Assembly: GCA_913060695.1 (NCBI GenBank)
Contig: CAJXUA010000010.1
Location: 47,732-111,731 of the forward strand
Direction of reading: 5' to 3'
DNA from: an uncultured Gammaproteobacteria bacterium
Lineage (GTDB): Bacteria; Pseudomonadota; Gammaproteobacteria; Pseudomonadales; Pseudohongiellaceae
DNA length: 64,000 nt
Under the pieces are notes generated by a model. That model ran no database searches. It worked only from the letters and a program-made list of their open reading frames with translations, and had not been told where the DNA came from. Position numbers and translations under genes: made by a program. Of the stretch, positions 26,866-36,538 are shown one piece after another. Positions within the stretch are counted from its first letter, which is position 1. Each line of letters starts with the position of its first letter.

Positions 26866-27834
26866 ATGGCCAGACCATTGCGCATAGAATACCCAGACGC
26901 CTTCTATCACGTTTCTAATGTTGGTTTAGACAAGCAAAAGATCTTCCCCTCCCCCAAATATTACGAAGCCTTTTTAGCCGGTTTAGAAGAAACTTGTTTT
27001 CGTCTCAACGTACAGGTTCACGCCTATTGCCTGCAAAAGGATCAGTATCACCTTCTGATCAAGACGCCAGAGGCGAACCTAAGTCGTTTCATGCGTCAGG
27101 TAGACGGCCTTTATACACAGCATTATCAGCGCCTCAAGAAGTCTGAAGGCTCCTTGTTCAAAGGACGTTACAAGGCAGTGCTGGTGCAGGCTGACAAATA
27201 CCTGCTCCCCTTAGCACGCTATATCCATTTGGGGGTTCGCAAGGCCGATCTGGAGACTTGGCAGTGGTCAAGCTACCCAGCCTATATCAACAAAGCTAAA
27301 GCACCCGCTTGGCTGAATCGAGACGGTGTTTTCGAGCAAACAGGCTTAACGGGCGCCAAGCGCACCGCGCAGATTAAGCAGTACGTGGCCGCGGGGGTAG
27401 ACGAAGAACTAGCCCATTTCTATGGCAAGAAGAACCTGTCCTCTATCATGGGGGATGAAAAGTTCAAGAAAGCCGCTAAAACTAAGCGCAGCGCGTCGAA
27501 GGTGCGGGGCGTCTCTCGTGGCGCTCACGCCAAATGGCGCCCTTCCTGCAAGGACATCATCTCTGCGGTCGCGAAACAGTTCAAGGTTAGCGAGGAGAGC
27601 ATTTACACGGCAGCGCGAGGGCCAGGCTCGAAGAATGTGCCGCGCTGGGTAGCGATGTACCTGTGTCAGGAGCTTTCCGCCGTAACACTGCAGGCCATCG
27701 CCAAGTTATTCAAGCTTAAGCGCTACGGCACGGTGTCCACCACGGTAGGAAAGCTTAAGAAGGAGTTCTTGGAAGATCCAAAACTGCTCAGTACGACCAA
27801 TAAGCTAATGAAGTCCCTTAGCAAGGAAAAATAG
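26866..27834 (+). CDS. RAYT-type (Y1/HuH) transposase-like protein, diverged catalytic motif
   Basis: The 322-residue protein starts with the RAYT signature MARPLRIEYPDAFYHVSNVG and has FKGRYKAVLVQADKYLLPLARYIHLG. A C-terminal domain (about 225-318) resembles DnaA-like helix-turn-helix, with GSKNVPRWVAMYLCQELS. RAYTs act on REP palindromes rather than moving as full insertion sequences. In the usual NHxH motif this protein has KDQYHLLIKTP: the first catalytic His is Gln. The HLNPV motif is also changed to HLGVRK. It may be inactive or adapted to another DNA role. The flanks are AT-rich, suggesting past acquisition. Confidence 0.85.
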   Translation: MARPLRIEYPDAFYHVSNVGLDKQKIFPSPKYYEAFLAGLEETCFRLNVQVHAYCLQKDQYHLLIKTPEANLSRFMRQVDGLYTQHYQRLKKSEGSLFKGRYKAVLVQADKYLLPLARYIHLGVRKADLETWQWSSYPAYINKAKAPAWLNRDGVFEQTGLTGAKRTAQIKQYVAAGVDEELAHFYGKKNLSSIMGDEKFKKAAKTKRSASKVRGVSRGAHAKWRPSCKDIISAVAKQFKVSEESIYTAARGPGSKNVPRWVAMYLCQELSAVTLQAIAKLFKLKRYGTVSTTVGKLKKEFLEDPKLLSTTNKLMKSLSKEK

Positions 27835-27859
27835 AAGCTCAAGAATAAGCCCAAAACCA

Positions 27860-27896
27860 AAAACGCCGTCTCTTTCTAAGAAGGAGGCGGCGTTTT
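27860..27896. terminator. bidirectional terminator between the RAYT-like gene and rpmG
   Basis: AAAACGCCG at 27860-27868 pairs with CGGCGTTTT at 27888-27896, and pairing continues inward through CTCTTTCT/AGAAGGAG with wobble pairs. The T-rich tail on the right and A-rich left arm let it work in both directions for the two convergent genes. Confidence 0.88.
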
Positions 27897-27957
27897 CGTT
27901 TAGCGACTCGCTATATTCGGCAGATCGAGGCATGCCAGAGCCCTAAGGCTCAGCAAA

Positions 27958-28113
27958 TTACTTAATCTTGGCTTCTTTATAGATCACGTGCTTACGGGCA
28001 ACGGGATCATACTTCTTGATCTCCATTTTGTCAGGCATCGTTCGCTTGTTCTTGTCTGTTGTATAGAAATGGCCCGTTGCTGCTGAGGACACTAATTTAA
28101 TTTTATCGCGCAT
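27958..28113 (-). CDS. rpmG: 50S ribosomal protein L33
   Basis: This 51-residue protein ([19 protein letters not shown], then [19 protein letters not shown] and [10 protein letters not shown]) matches L33 over its whole length. No CxxC zinc motifs are present, so it is the zinc-free form. It lies 32 bases after rpmB on the same strand, the standard rpmB-rpmG operon. Confidence 0.96.
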   Translation of the reverse strand: MRDKIKLVSSAATGHFYTTDKNKRTMPDKMEIKKYDPVARKHVIYKEAKIK

Positions 28114-28145
28114 TGCTGCTCACCACCTGAATCAGGATTTAGATA

Positions 28146-28382
28146 TTAGACTTTACCACCATTGGCACGGATATCAGAAAGTACGGCATCAATGCCGTTC
28201 TTGTCGATAATACGCATACCTTTCGTAGAAACCTTCAGTTTCACGAACCGATTTTCAGACTCCACCCAAAAACGATGGGTATGGATGTTCGGTGAAAAAC
28301 GGCGTCTGGTTTTGTTGTTCGCGTGAGAAACATTATTGCCTGTAATCGGTTTTTTACCGGTTACGATACATACGTTAGCCAT
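28146..28382 (-). CDS. rpmB: 50S ribosomal protein L28
   Basis: The 78-residue protein ([24 protein letters not shown]) matches L28 in length and sequence; [21 protein letters not shown] is typical. It is the first gene of rpmB-rpmG. Its leader carries a long inverted repeat and a good sigma-70 promoter. Confidence 0.97.
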   Translation of the reverse strand: MANVCIVTGKKPITGNNVSHANNKTRRRFSPNIHTHRFWVESENRFVKLKVSTKGMRIIDKNGIDAVLSDIRANGGKV

Positions 28383-28411
28383 TGCCTTGCCTCGTTACAG
28401 AACCCGGATTA

Positions 28412-28467
28412 TTTGGCAAAAGACCGCTGCTGGGGCTTTAACCTGAATATCACTGCTGTCTTGCCAA
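28412..28467 (-). promoter_or_regulatory. long inverted repeat in the rpmB leader
   Basis: Read on the minus strand, TTGGCAAGAC (28467-28458) pairs with GTCTTTTGCCAA (28424-28412, two extra bases). Pairing extends inward through AGC/GCG. It lies between the promoter and the rpmB ribosome site, so it would fold in the mRNA leader. It has no T-run after it, so it is a leader structure and not a terminator. Confidence 0.5.
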
Positions 28468-28481
28468 AAAAAGAGCTGCGT

Positions 28482-28510
28482 TTTATACCAAAATGGCTAA
28501 TCAATAGCAA
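28482..28510 (-). promoter_or_regulatory. sigma-70 promoter of rpmB-rpmG
   Basis: On the minus strand TTGCTA (28510-28505) and TATAAA (28487-28482) are separated by exactly 17 bases, a good -35/-10 pair about 100 bases before the rpmB ATG. Confidence 0.65.
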
Positions 28511-28560
28511 CAAAAAAGCAGCGCCGACCTAAAAGTACTGTGCTTCTAGCCCCGTTTCTC

Positions 28561-29235
28561 TTATAGAAGCCCTCTCTCCGCAAAACTCACCGCCTCACAG
28601 CGACCCACTACAATATGGTCGAGTACTCGTACATCGATGGTATTCAGGGCCGCCTTGAGCCGGACAGTGATGCCGATGTCGGCCTGACTAGGCTCCGCGA
28701 TACCCGAAGGGTGGTTATGGGCAAAGATTACGGCCGCAGCGTTATTGTGCAGGCAACGCTTGACGACTTCCCGAGGATAGACGGCAGCGCCATCGATAGT
28801 CCCGCTGAACAGCTCCTCGAGCTTGACCACGCGATGCTGGTTGTCTAGGTAGAGACAGGCGAACACCTCGTGCTCGTAATGGCGTAGTCGAGCACGCAGG
28901 TACTGCCGCGTTAGCTCCGAGCTCGTCAGTGCATCGCGCTCCTCTAGCTGCTCATACATATGCCGCTGCGATAACTCTAGCATCGCTTGTAGCTGGACAA
29001 AACTCACTTGGCCTAAGCCTGCGCTACTGCAGAAATCCTCTTCACTCGCGGAGAGTATCAGGTTCAGGTTACCAAACTTAAGTAGCAAACCCCTGGCGAT
29101 ATCTAACGCAGAGCGCCCCTTGCCCCCGGCACGCACGATTAGCGCGAGCAGCTCCGCATCCGATAATTTACTAGCCCCTAAGCGTAGCAATTTCTCCCGA
29201 GGGCGCTCCCCCTCGGGCCAATCCTTGATTCGCAT
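28561..29235 (-). CDS. radC: RadC family (JAB/MPN) protein
   Basis: The start is taken at the ATG at 29235 ([20 protein letters not shown]), the usual N-terminus; six residues more are possible. The 224-residue protein has the N-terminal helix-hairpin-helix-like UPF0758 region ([21 protein letters not shown]) and the JAB metal motif with [18 protein letters not shown]. RadC's biochemical role remains unsettled despite the name. Gene order radC-rpmB-rpmG is conserved with E. coli. It is divergent from coaBC. Confidence 0.94.
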   Translation of the reverse strand: MRIKDWPEGERPREKLLRLGASKLSDAELLALIVRAGGKGRSALDIARGLLLKFGNLNLILSASEEDFCSSAGLGQVSFVQLQAMLELSQRHMYEQLEERDALTSSELTRQYLRARLRHYEHEVFACLYLDNQHRVVKLEELFSGTIDGAAVYPREVVKRCLHNNAAAVIFAHNHPSGIAEPSQADIGITVRLKAALNTIDVRVLDHIVVGRCEAVSFAERGLL

Positions 29236-29401
29236 ACACCCTCCTTGGCCCATTGCTATGATCTTCGCCGCGACAGCGGCTGCATTGATAGTAGCAAAGG
29301 ATCTTGGAAGCGCTCGGTGTGCGCAAATTGAATCGCCGCGGGCTTGCTGCTAGTCTTTGCCCCCTATATTCCTTGCTGACGCTAACGCGTCTAGGCCCTA
29401 C

Positions 29402-30604
29402 ATGAATAGCCTTAGTAATCGACGCGTCCTTCTAGGTATCACCGGTGGCATTGCCGCTTATAAAAGTGCCGAGCTCACTCGTTTGCTAGTTAAGGCAGGT
29501 GCCGAAGTCCGAGTGGTAATGACCCATGCAGCCACCCAGTTCATCACAGCACTGACGCTGCAAGCACTGTCGGGGAACCGAGTGCACACCGAGTTGTTGG
29601 ACGCCGAGGCAGAGGCTGGGATGGGGCATATCGAGCTAGCGCGCTGGCCGGACCTCATCCTCATCGCCCCGAGCAGTGCCAATTTCATTGCCAAACTTGC
29701 CGATGGCAAAGCTGACGACATCCTCAGCACTCTCGTACTAGCCACTAAGGCCCCTATCGCTATTGCACCGGCTATGAACCAAGGGATGTGGGCAAACGCG
29801 GCGACTCAACAAAATCTTGGCATACTCGCCGCTCGGGGCATGAAAATCTTCGGCCCGGCCTCTGGCGAGCAAGCCTGTGGCGACGTCGGCCTTGGCCGAA
29901 TGCTGGAACCGTCGGAGATCGCCGCACTAAGTGCTGATATGTTCGATGCAGGTCTTTTAGCGGGCCTGCGCATCGCCATCACCGCCGGCCCTACACAAGA
30001 GACTATCGATCCCGTCCGCTATATCAGCAATCGCAGCTCTGGGAAAATGGCCTATGCCTTGGCTATCGAAGCCGCGGCTTCCGGCGCCCAGGTTACGCTT
30101 ATCAGCGGTCCCGTAGCACTCGCGACTCCCGAACGCGTCAAGCGCATCGATGTTGTGAGCGCGCAGCAGATGCTAGCCGCCAGCCTCGACGCAGCGGCGC
30201 AGTGTGACATTTTCATCGGCGTGGCCGCGGTTGCCGACTATCGCCCTGCGCAGATCGAAACACAGAAGATTAAGAAGGGCGCCGCGACTATGACGCTCGA
30301 ACTGGTGAAAAATCCCGATATCATTGCCACAATCGCAGCGCTGGAGAAGCGCCCTTTCACAGTGGGCTTTGCGGCCGAGACCATCGATATAGAGCGTCAC
30401 GGAGCAGATAAATTGCAACGCAAGCGCCTAGACCTGTTATTCGCGAACGACGCAAACGAGACGCTGGGCAGCGACAACACCAGCGCCACAGCGCTGTGGC
30501 CACAAGGCTCCCTATCACTAGGCCCGGCATCGAAACGGCGCGTCGCAGTGCAGATGTTGGAACTGTTGCGCCAACAATACGATCTGAAGAACGGCCAAGC
30601 CTAA
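29402..30604 (+). CDS. coaBC: bifunctional phosphopantothenoylcysteine decarboxylase/synthetase CoaBC
   Basis: It catalyses two steps of coenzyme A synthesis. The start at 29402 (MNSLSNRRVLLGITGGIAAYK) fits the family; the frame runs back to 29357. The 400-residue product has the flavin-binding CoaC half with APAMNQGMW and the active-site Cys loop EQACGDVGLGRM. The CoaB half contains GPTQETIDPVRYISNRSSGKM and the CTP-site region. In most gammaproteobacteria dut follows; here algC does. Confidence 0.97.
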   Translation: MNSLSNRRVLLGITGGIAAYKSAELTRLLVKAGAEVRVVMTHAATQFITALTLQALSGNRVHTELLDAEAEAGMGHIELARWPDLILIAPSSANFIAKLADGKADDILSTLVLATKAPIAIAPAMNQGMWANAATQQNLGILAARGMKIFGPASGEQACGDVGLGRMLEPSEIAALSADMFDAGLLAGLRIAITAGPTQETIDPVRYISNRSSGKMAYALAIEAAASGAQVTLISGPVALATPERVKRIDVVSAQQMLAASLDAAAQCDIFIGVAAVADYRPAQIETQKIKKGAATMTLELVKNPDIIATIAALEKRPFTVGFAAETIDIERHGADKLQRKRLDLLFANDANETLGSDNTSATALWPQGSLSLGPASKRRVAVQMLELLRQQYDLKNGQA

Positions 30605-30711
30605 GCCGCAGAGCTAGCTGGGCTGCGCATCGAAGCAGAATTTAAGCATAGCCAAGACTGAGGCTTGTGTTGGATACTCCTAACGCATGGAAATATGACA
30701 GAAGCTGCATA

Positions 30712-32124
30712 ATGACCCCTGTAAGCAATAACAATATTAATTGCTCTCCCTTAGCGCTAGAGCCCGCCATATTCAGGGCCTACGATATTCGCGGCATCGT
30801 CGACGAGCAGTTGGATGAACCGCGCATAGAGCTCATCGGCAAGGCCCTAGCGAGCTTAGCCTTAGAGGCCGGCGAGCGTACCGTCTTGTTCGGCTGCGAT
30901 GCCCGTCTTTCTAGCCCAGTATTACGCGCCCCCCTTTTGCGCGGCATACTTTCAACTGGCATGAACGTCGTCGATATGGGCACTATTCCAACGCCATTAT
31001 TGTACTTCGCGACCTATAACTCGGAGTGGCGCTCGGGGCTTATGCTTACCGCCAGCCACAACCCCGCCAGCTATAACGGCATCAAGATCGTGCGCCAACG
31101 TACCTGTCTTACTCCGGAACAGATTCAGCAGATTCGCCAACGCGCAGAGCTCGGTGAGTTTCGTCAGGGTGCTGGCAGCTTAGTCCAAAGAGACTTTCGC
31201 GATGCCTACCTCACACGCCTTCAACACGATATTGCACTGGCGCGCCCCCTCAAAGTCGTGGTCGATTGCGCTAACGCCGTACCCGCATTAATCGCGCCCG
31301 CCCTATTCGAGAGATTAGGCTGCACCGTTATCCCATTATTCTGCGAACTGGATGGGAGCTTCCCACACCACCCGCCAGACCCCACTATCGCCTCGAATCT
31401 GCAGGCCCTAATCGCCCAGATTCATGCCAGTGAAGCAGACCTTGGCATCGCCTTCGACGGCGATGGCGACCGCGTAGTGATAGTCACTAACAAGGGCAGT
31501 ATTATCGACACCGATCGCTTGCTAATGCTGTTCATCAAAGACATCTTGCCTCGTTATGAGCAGCCCAATGTCGTATTCGATGTCAAATGCAGCGCGCTCT
31601 TGAGCCAGCTCATAATAGATTACGGTGGCAAGCCGATTATGAGCCGCAGCGGTCACTCCTTCATGAAAGAGACCATGCAGCGTAGCGACGCAGTAGTGGG
31701 CGCCGAACTCTCCGCCCACATCTTCATCAAGGATCGCTGGTATGGCTACGACGATGGCATATATGCTGCCTCGCGTTTCTTAGAGTTGCTTAGCAAGCAA
31801 TCTACTAGCGTCGAGGACCTTGTGCAGAACCTACCTCAGAGCGTGGCAACACCCGAACTACGTATCGATGTGGATGACGAGCGCAAGTTCCCTCTCATGG
31901 AGCGCATAAAGACTCTCGCGAGATTTCCCCAGGGCAAGATCAACATCTTGGACGGCATAAGGGTGGATTTTCCAGATGGATGGGGGCTGATTCGTGCGTC
32001 CAACACCACGCCCGCCTTATTGCTTCGGTTTGAGGCCAAAAGCCAAGAGTCTTTGCAGATAATCCAAGCGCTATTTAGCGAGCTACTGCGGGAAGTAGAC
32101 AAGCACCTTGTCTTCGACCTCTAG
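30712..32124 (+). CDS. algC: phosphomannomutase/phosphoglucomutase AlgC
   Basis: It interconverts sugar 1- and 6-phosphates for exopolysaccharide and LPS precursors. From the ATG at 30712 it has 470 residues, close to Pseudomonas AlgC. Seen in order: FRAYDIRGIVD, the phosphoserine loop TASHNPASYNGIK, the metal loop FDGDGDRV, the sugar loop GAELSAHIFI and the phosphate site RASNTTPALLLRFEA. Its place between coaBC and argB matches the Pseudomonas order apart from missing dut. Confidence 0.94.
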   Translation: MTPVSNNNINCSPLALEPAIFRAYDIRGIVDEQLDEPRIELIGKALASLALEAGERTVLFGCDARLSSPVLRAPLLRGILSTGMNVVDMGTIPTPLLYFATYNSEWRSGLMLTASHNPASYNGIKIVRQRTCLTPEQIQQIRQRAELGEFRQGAGSLVQRDFRDAYLTRLQHDIALARPLKVVVDCANAVPALIAPALFERLGCTVIPLFCELDGSFPHHPPDPTIASNLQALIAQIHASEADLGIAFDGDGDRVVIVTNKGSIIDTDRLLMLFIKDILPRYEQPNVVFDVKCSALLSQLIIDYGGKPIMSRSGHSFMKETMQRSDAVVGAELSAHIFIKDRWYGYDDGIYAASRFLELLSKQSTSVEDLVQNLPQSVATPELRIDVDDERKFPLMERIKTLARFPQGKINILDGIRVDFPDGWGLIRASNTTPALLLRFEAKSQESLQIIQALFSELLREVDKHLVFDL

Positions 32125-33156
<1,032 letters not shown>

Positions 33157-33187
33157 AACCAAGCTTATAGAAAAGGAAGACTGCAGC

Positions 33188-33799
33188 ATGCCGTCAGAAG
33201 CAAAAATTTCCCGTAAAGAACACATCCTACAATGTCTAGCGCGCATGCTCGAGACTGGCCCCGGAGAGCGCATCACGACCGCCGCTCTTGCTAAGGAGGT
33301 AGGCGTGTCCGAGGCCGCGCTCTACAGACACTTCCCCAGTAAGGCGAAGATGTTTGAAGGTCTTATCGTATTCATCGAAGAGACGTTGTTCTCACGCATT
33401 ACCCGTATCCTTGATGATGAGCCATCCGCACACAAGCGCTGCGAGAAAATCCTCACCTTGGTGCTAACTTTCGCAGAGAAAAACCCAGGCATGACGCGCT
33501 TAATGACCGGCGATGCGCTTGCAGGCGAGACCGAGCGGCTACGCGTGCGCATCAGCCAACTCTTCGACCGCTTAGAGGCGCAGTTAAAGCAGATATTGCG
33601 CGAAGCACAGATACGCGAGAACCTGCGCTGCGTAGTCTCTCCCAGCATTCTATCGAATCTATTGATGTCCAGTGCAGAGGGTCGACTAATGCAATTCGTG
33701 CGTAGTGAGTTTAAGAAATTACCCACTGCACATTGGGAAGAACAGTGGCAATTCCTATCACGGGATATGCTCTTACCATTCGGTCAGGAATCGAACTAA
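33188..33799 (+). CDS. slmA: nucleoid occlusion factor SlmA
   Basis: SlmA is a TetR-type DNA-binding protein that blocks FtsZ assembly over the nucleoid. The 203-residue protein has the N-terminal helix-turn-helix [20 protein letters not shown] with [17 protein letters not shown] after it, typical of SlmA rather than generic TetR. It lies next to pyrE, as in E. coli, and converges on it. AAAAGGAAG upstream is the ribosome site. Confidence 0.95.
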   Translation: MPSEAKISRKEHILQCLARMLETGPGERITTAALAKEVGVSEAALYRHFPSKAKMFEGLIVFIEETLFSRITRILDDEPSAHKRCEKILTLVLTFAEKNPGMTRLMTGDALAGETERLRVRISQLFDRLEAQLKQILREAQIRENLRCVVSPSILSNLLMSSAEGRLMQFVRSEFKKLPTAHWEEQWQFLSRDMLLPFGQESN

Positions 33800-33827
33800 C
33801 AAAGCGACTTAGTGGCGTTGTCTCGGC

Positions 33828-34484
33828 CTAGTCTGAGCTAACGCCGTACTCGTCTCTATAGCGTTTTACAGCCTCCAGATTCGACGCCAATTTCGGATCA
33901 TCTTGACGAGACAAGTACTCAATGATCTGAGCTAGGGAGATAATGCTGAGCACAGGTATTTGATACTGCTCTTCGATCTCTTCAATGGCAGACTTACTGC
34001 CCGTGCCACGCTCCTGCCTATCCAGCGCAACGATGATGCCCGCAGGCTTAGTACCGGTGCGCTCGAACAAGTCCATAACCTCACGCACCGCTGTGCCCGC
34101 AGTAATTACATCATCGACGATTAGCGCGCGCCCTTGCAGAGGCGCGCCAACAGTTAAGCCACCCTCGCCATGATCTTTAGCTTCTTTACGATTGAAACAA
34201 TAGGGCTTGTTGATACCATGACGATTGTGCAGAGCTGCTGCCGTGACCGAGACTAGAGGGATGCCCTTATAGGCTGGACCAAACAATAGGTCATAGTCGA
34301 TATCCGCTGTAGCAAGTGCGGCCGCATAGGTGCCAGCGATAAAGTCCAACGCAGCCCCGGTATTGAACAGTCCTGCATTGAAAAAGTAGGGACTGGTACG
34401 ACCAGATTTCAGCTTAAAACTACCAAAGCGCAAGATCTCTTGTTCGATAACAAATTCGATAAACGCCTGCTGAAACTTCTGCAT
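33828..34484 (-). CDS. pyrE: orotate phosphoribosyltransferase PyrE
   Basis: It forms OMP from orotate and PRPP in pyrimidine synthesis. The 218-residue protein has FKLKSGRTSPYFFNAGLF near the start, the KEAKDHGEGG flexible loop, and the PRPP motif ALIVDDVITAGTA. It follows rph on the minus strand after 30 bases, the classic rph-pyrE order. I see no clear attenuator in that short gap. Confidence 0.97.
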   Translation of the reverse strand: MQKFQQAFIEFVIEQEILRFGSFKLKSGRTSPYFFNAGLFNTGAALDFIAGTYAAALATADIDYDLLFGPAYKGIPLVSVTAAALHNRHGINKPYCFNRKEAKDHGEGGLTVGAPLQGRALIVDDVITAGTAVREVMDLFERTGTKPAGIIVALDRQERGTGSKSAIEEIEEQYQIPVLSIISLAQIIEYLSRQDDPKLASNLEAVKRYRDEYGVSSD

Positions 34485-34514
34485 ATCACTCCCCTTTAGC
34501 TAAGTCCTTGAGAT

Positions 34515-35243
34515 TTATATTTCTAGCGCTTGCTTCTGTTTCTCTAGAAGTTCCGCGATGCCCTTCTCTGCCAGTGCGATCATCGACTGTAACTCAGCGT
34601 TGTCGAAATCATTCTCCTCGCCGGTGCCTTGCAGCTCGATGAAGCGCAGCTGTTCAGTCATCACTACGTTCATATCGGTCTCGGCATTGGAGTCCTCGGC
34701 ATAGTCTAAGTCGAGTACTGGCACGCCCTTGTAGATGCCAACCGACACTGAGGCGATAAGTTGCTTCATCGGGTTCTTCTTCACACGACCGCTCTTGAGC
34801 AACACGCCAATCGCATCGTGCAGGGCCACACAGGCACCTGTAATGGATGCCGTGCGAGTGCCGCCGTCGGCCTGGATAACGTCACAGTCGATCTTGATCG
34901 TGTTCTCACCAAGCAGCTTCATGTCCAGAGCTGCACGCAGAGAACGACCAATAAGGCGCGAGATCTCCATGGTGCGCCCGCCCTGCTTGCCACGCACAGA
35001 TTCGCGATCCATCCGCGACCCTGTGGAACGAGGCAACATGCCATACTCTGCGGTGACCCAACCGTTACCGGAACCCTTCAGAAAGCGCGGCACAGACTCC
35101 TCAACACTCGCGGTGCAGATCACTTTGGTGTCGCCAAACTCCACCAACACAGAGCCTTCAGCGTGTTTGGTATAGTGACGGGTGATACGAATATCGCGGA
35201 GTTGATCGCTCTGGCGCTTACTGGGTCGGATGGTGTCTTGCAT
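34515..35243 (-). CDS. rph: ribonuclease PH
   Basis: This is a phosphorolytic 3'-5' exoribonuclease that trims tRNA ends. The ATG at 35243 ([20 protein letters not shown]) follows AGAGGCAG and gives 242 residues, the family length; the frame continues to 35321 without support. [40 protein letters not shown] and [15 protein letters not shown] are diagnostic. The C-terminus is intact, unlike the E. coli K-12 frameshift. Confidence 0.97.
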   Translation of the reverse strand: MQDTIRPSKRQSDQLRDIRITRHYTKHAEGSVLVEFGDTKVICTASVEESVPRFLKGSGNGWVTAEYGMLPRSTGSRMDRESVRGKQGGRTMEISRLIGRSLRAALDMKLLGENTIKIDCDVIQADGGTRTASITGACVALHDAIGVLLKSGRVKKNPMKQLIASVSVGIYKGVPVLDLDYAEDSNAETDMNVVMTEQLRFIELQGTGEENDFDNAELQSMIALAEKGIAELLEKQKQALEI

Positions 35244-35403
35244 ACTGCCTCTCTTAGGGTCACTGATAATTGACCCGCGATTATCCTTGATCTGCTCTTT
35301 GATGGCGAGTAAGAAGGGCAATATTGGAGTAAGATACGGGTTCGAGCTAACAGCTTAGAAGTGAAGCTGTTGAAATTCTTGACGTTTTTAAGCAGAGCAC
35401 ACT

Positions 35404-36270
35404 ATGGTCTTAAGCATGACTGCTTTCGCAAGAAAGCAAAGTAGTATCGGGCAAACACTCCTCGTTTGGGAGATTCGTTCCGTCAATCACCGCTACCTCG
35501 AAACCGGCTTTCGCTTTCCCGAAGCACTGCGCTCCTTGGAGCCTGCGGTTCGCGATGCGCTGCGCAAGACTCTTGCCCGCGGCAAAGTAGATTGCCAGCT
35601 ACGCATCGAGACCGAAGGCGCACAAGAGAATAATTTGCAGATCGACGAGGCACTTGTCGTAAAGCTCAATAACGCCAGCGGTGAGGTGCTGCATCTTACC
35701 GGTGGCGGCAACGCACTGACGGTGCATGAGATTCTCAAATGGCCTGGAGTACTACTTGAAAGCCAAGCCTTACCCGAGGACTTAGAGACTCACGCACTAG
35801 CCCTATTCAAGCAGACTCTTAAAGAGCTCGTCGATACTCGTAAACGCGAAGGGGAGGAGCTATACGGTTTCGTCAGCAAGCGCCTTGCCGGCATACGCGA
35901 AATTGTCAGCTCACTTAAGACACGCATGCCCGAGATCATCGCCGCGCAACAACAGGCGCTGCGCGACCGTCTCGAAGCCCTCAAGATCGAACTGGACGGC
36001 ACGCGCCTAGAGCAAGAAATCGTGATGTATGCGCAGAAATGGGATATCGACGAGGAGTTAGACCGCCTTGAGGCTCATCTGAACGAAGTGGAACGCGTGC
36101 TGGAATTGAATGAGCCCTCTGGGCGTCGTCTCGACTTCCTGATGCAGGAGCTCAACCGAGAGGCCAACACGCTCTCCTCCAAGTCCATCGTGTCGGAAAC
36201 CACCCACAATGCGGTAGACCTGAAGGTGTTGATCGAGCAGATGCGGGAGCAGATTCAGAATATCGAGTGA
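35404..36270 (+). CDS. yicC: YicC family endoribonuclease
   Basis: The 288-residue protein has the family start MVLSMTAFARKQSS, VWEIRSVNHRYLETGFRFPE, and the C-terminal LDFLMQELNREANTLSSKS with DLKVLIEQMREQIQNIE. YicC proteins are recently recognised endoribonucleases; the E. coli member affects small-RNA turnover. It is divergent from rph, as in many gammaproteobacteria. After its stop the same frame continues into a SIMPL gene remnant. Confidence 0.95.
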   Translation: MVLSMTAFARKQSSIGQTLLVWEIRSVNHRYLETGFRFPEALRSLEPAVRDALRKTLARGKVDCQLRIETEGAQENNLQIDEALVVKLNNASGEVLHLTGGGNALTVHEILKWPGVLLESQALPEDLETHALALFKQTLKELVDTRKREGEELYGFVSKRLAGIREIVSSLKTRMPEIIAAQQQALRDRLEALKIELDGTRLEQEIVMYAQKWDIDEELDRLEAHLNEVERVLELNEPSGRRLDFLMQELNREANTLSSKSIVSETTHNAVDLKVLIEQMREQIQNIE

Positions 36271-36495
36271 TATTTACTTGATCTCGCTCCTCTAGTTTTC
36301 TCATGCCCAATGCAAGAGGAGGCAACGCGTGAGGCTCGCACAGCCGCGCAAAAATTTGCGACAGACTCACAGAGTACACTAGGCAATATCCGCAAGGCCT
36401 CTCAAGGTCAATTTAGTATTAGCGACCGCGACCGCAACAATCCCCATATCAAAAACGTCCGTGTAGTCGTAACGGTAGAGTACTATCTTAAATAG
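36271..36495 (+). pseudogene. C-terminal remnant of a SIMPL-domain (DUF541) protein gene
   Basis: The frame from 36271 to the stop at 36493-36495 encodes about 74 residues. From PMQEEATREARTAAQKF through SQGQFSISDRDRNN to VRVVVTVEYYLK it matches the C-terminal end of SIMPL-domain periplasmic proteins, which are normally about 230 residues with a signal peptide. The first two thirds are missing, and the few residues before the match (YLLDLAPLVFSC) are unrelated. An ATG at 36310 could start a 61-residue peptide, but no ribosome site is evident. A REP-like hairpin begins right after the stop. Confidence 0.75.
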
Positions 36496-36523
36496 AGGGG
36501 TCAGAGTAATACTCTTGACCCCT
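36496..36523. repeat. REP-like inverted repeat (GGGGTCAGAGT type)
   Basis: AGGGGTCA plus GAGT (36496-36507) pairs with ACTC plus TGACCCCT (36511-36523), with a 3-base loop and one bulged T. It resembles the GGGGTCAGAGT palindromes often seen with RAYT genes in proteobacteria (from memory). It may also serve as a weak terminator between the SIMPL remnant and gst. Confidence 0.65.
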
Positions 36524-36538
36524 TGTTTAAGACTGCGC

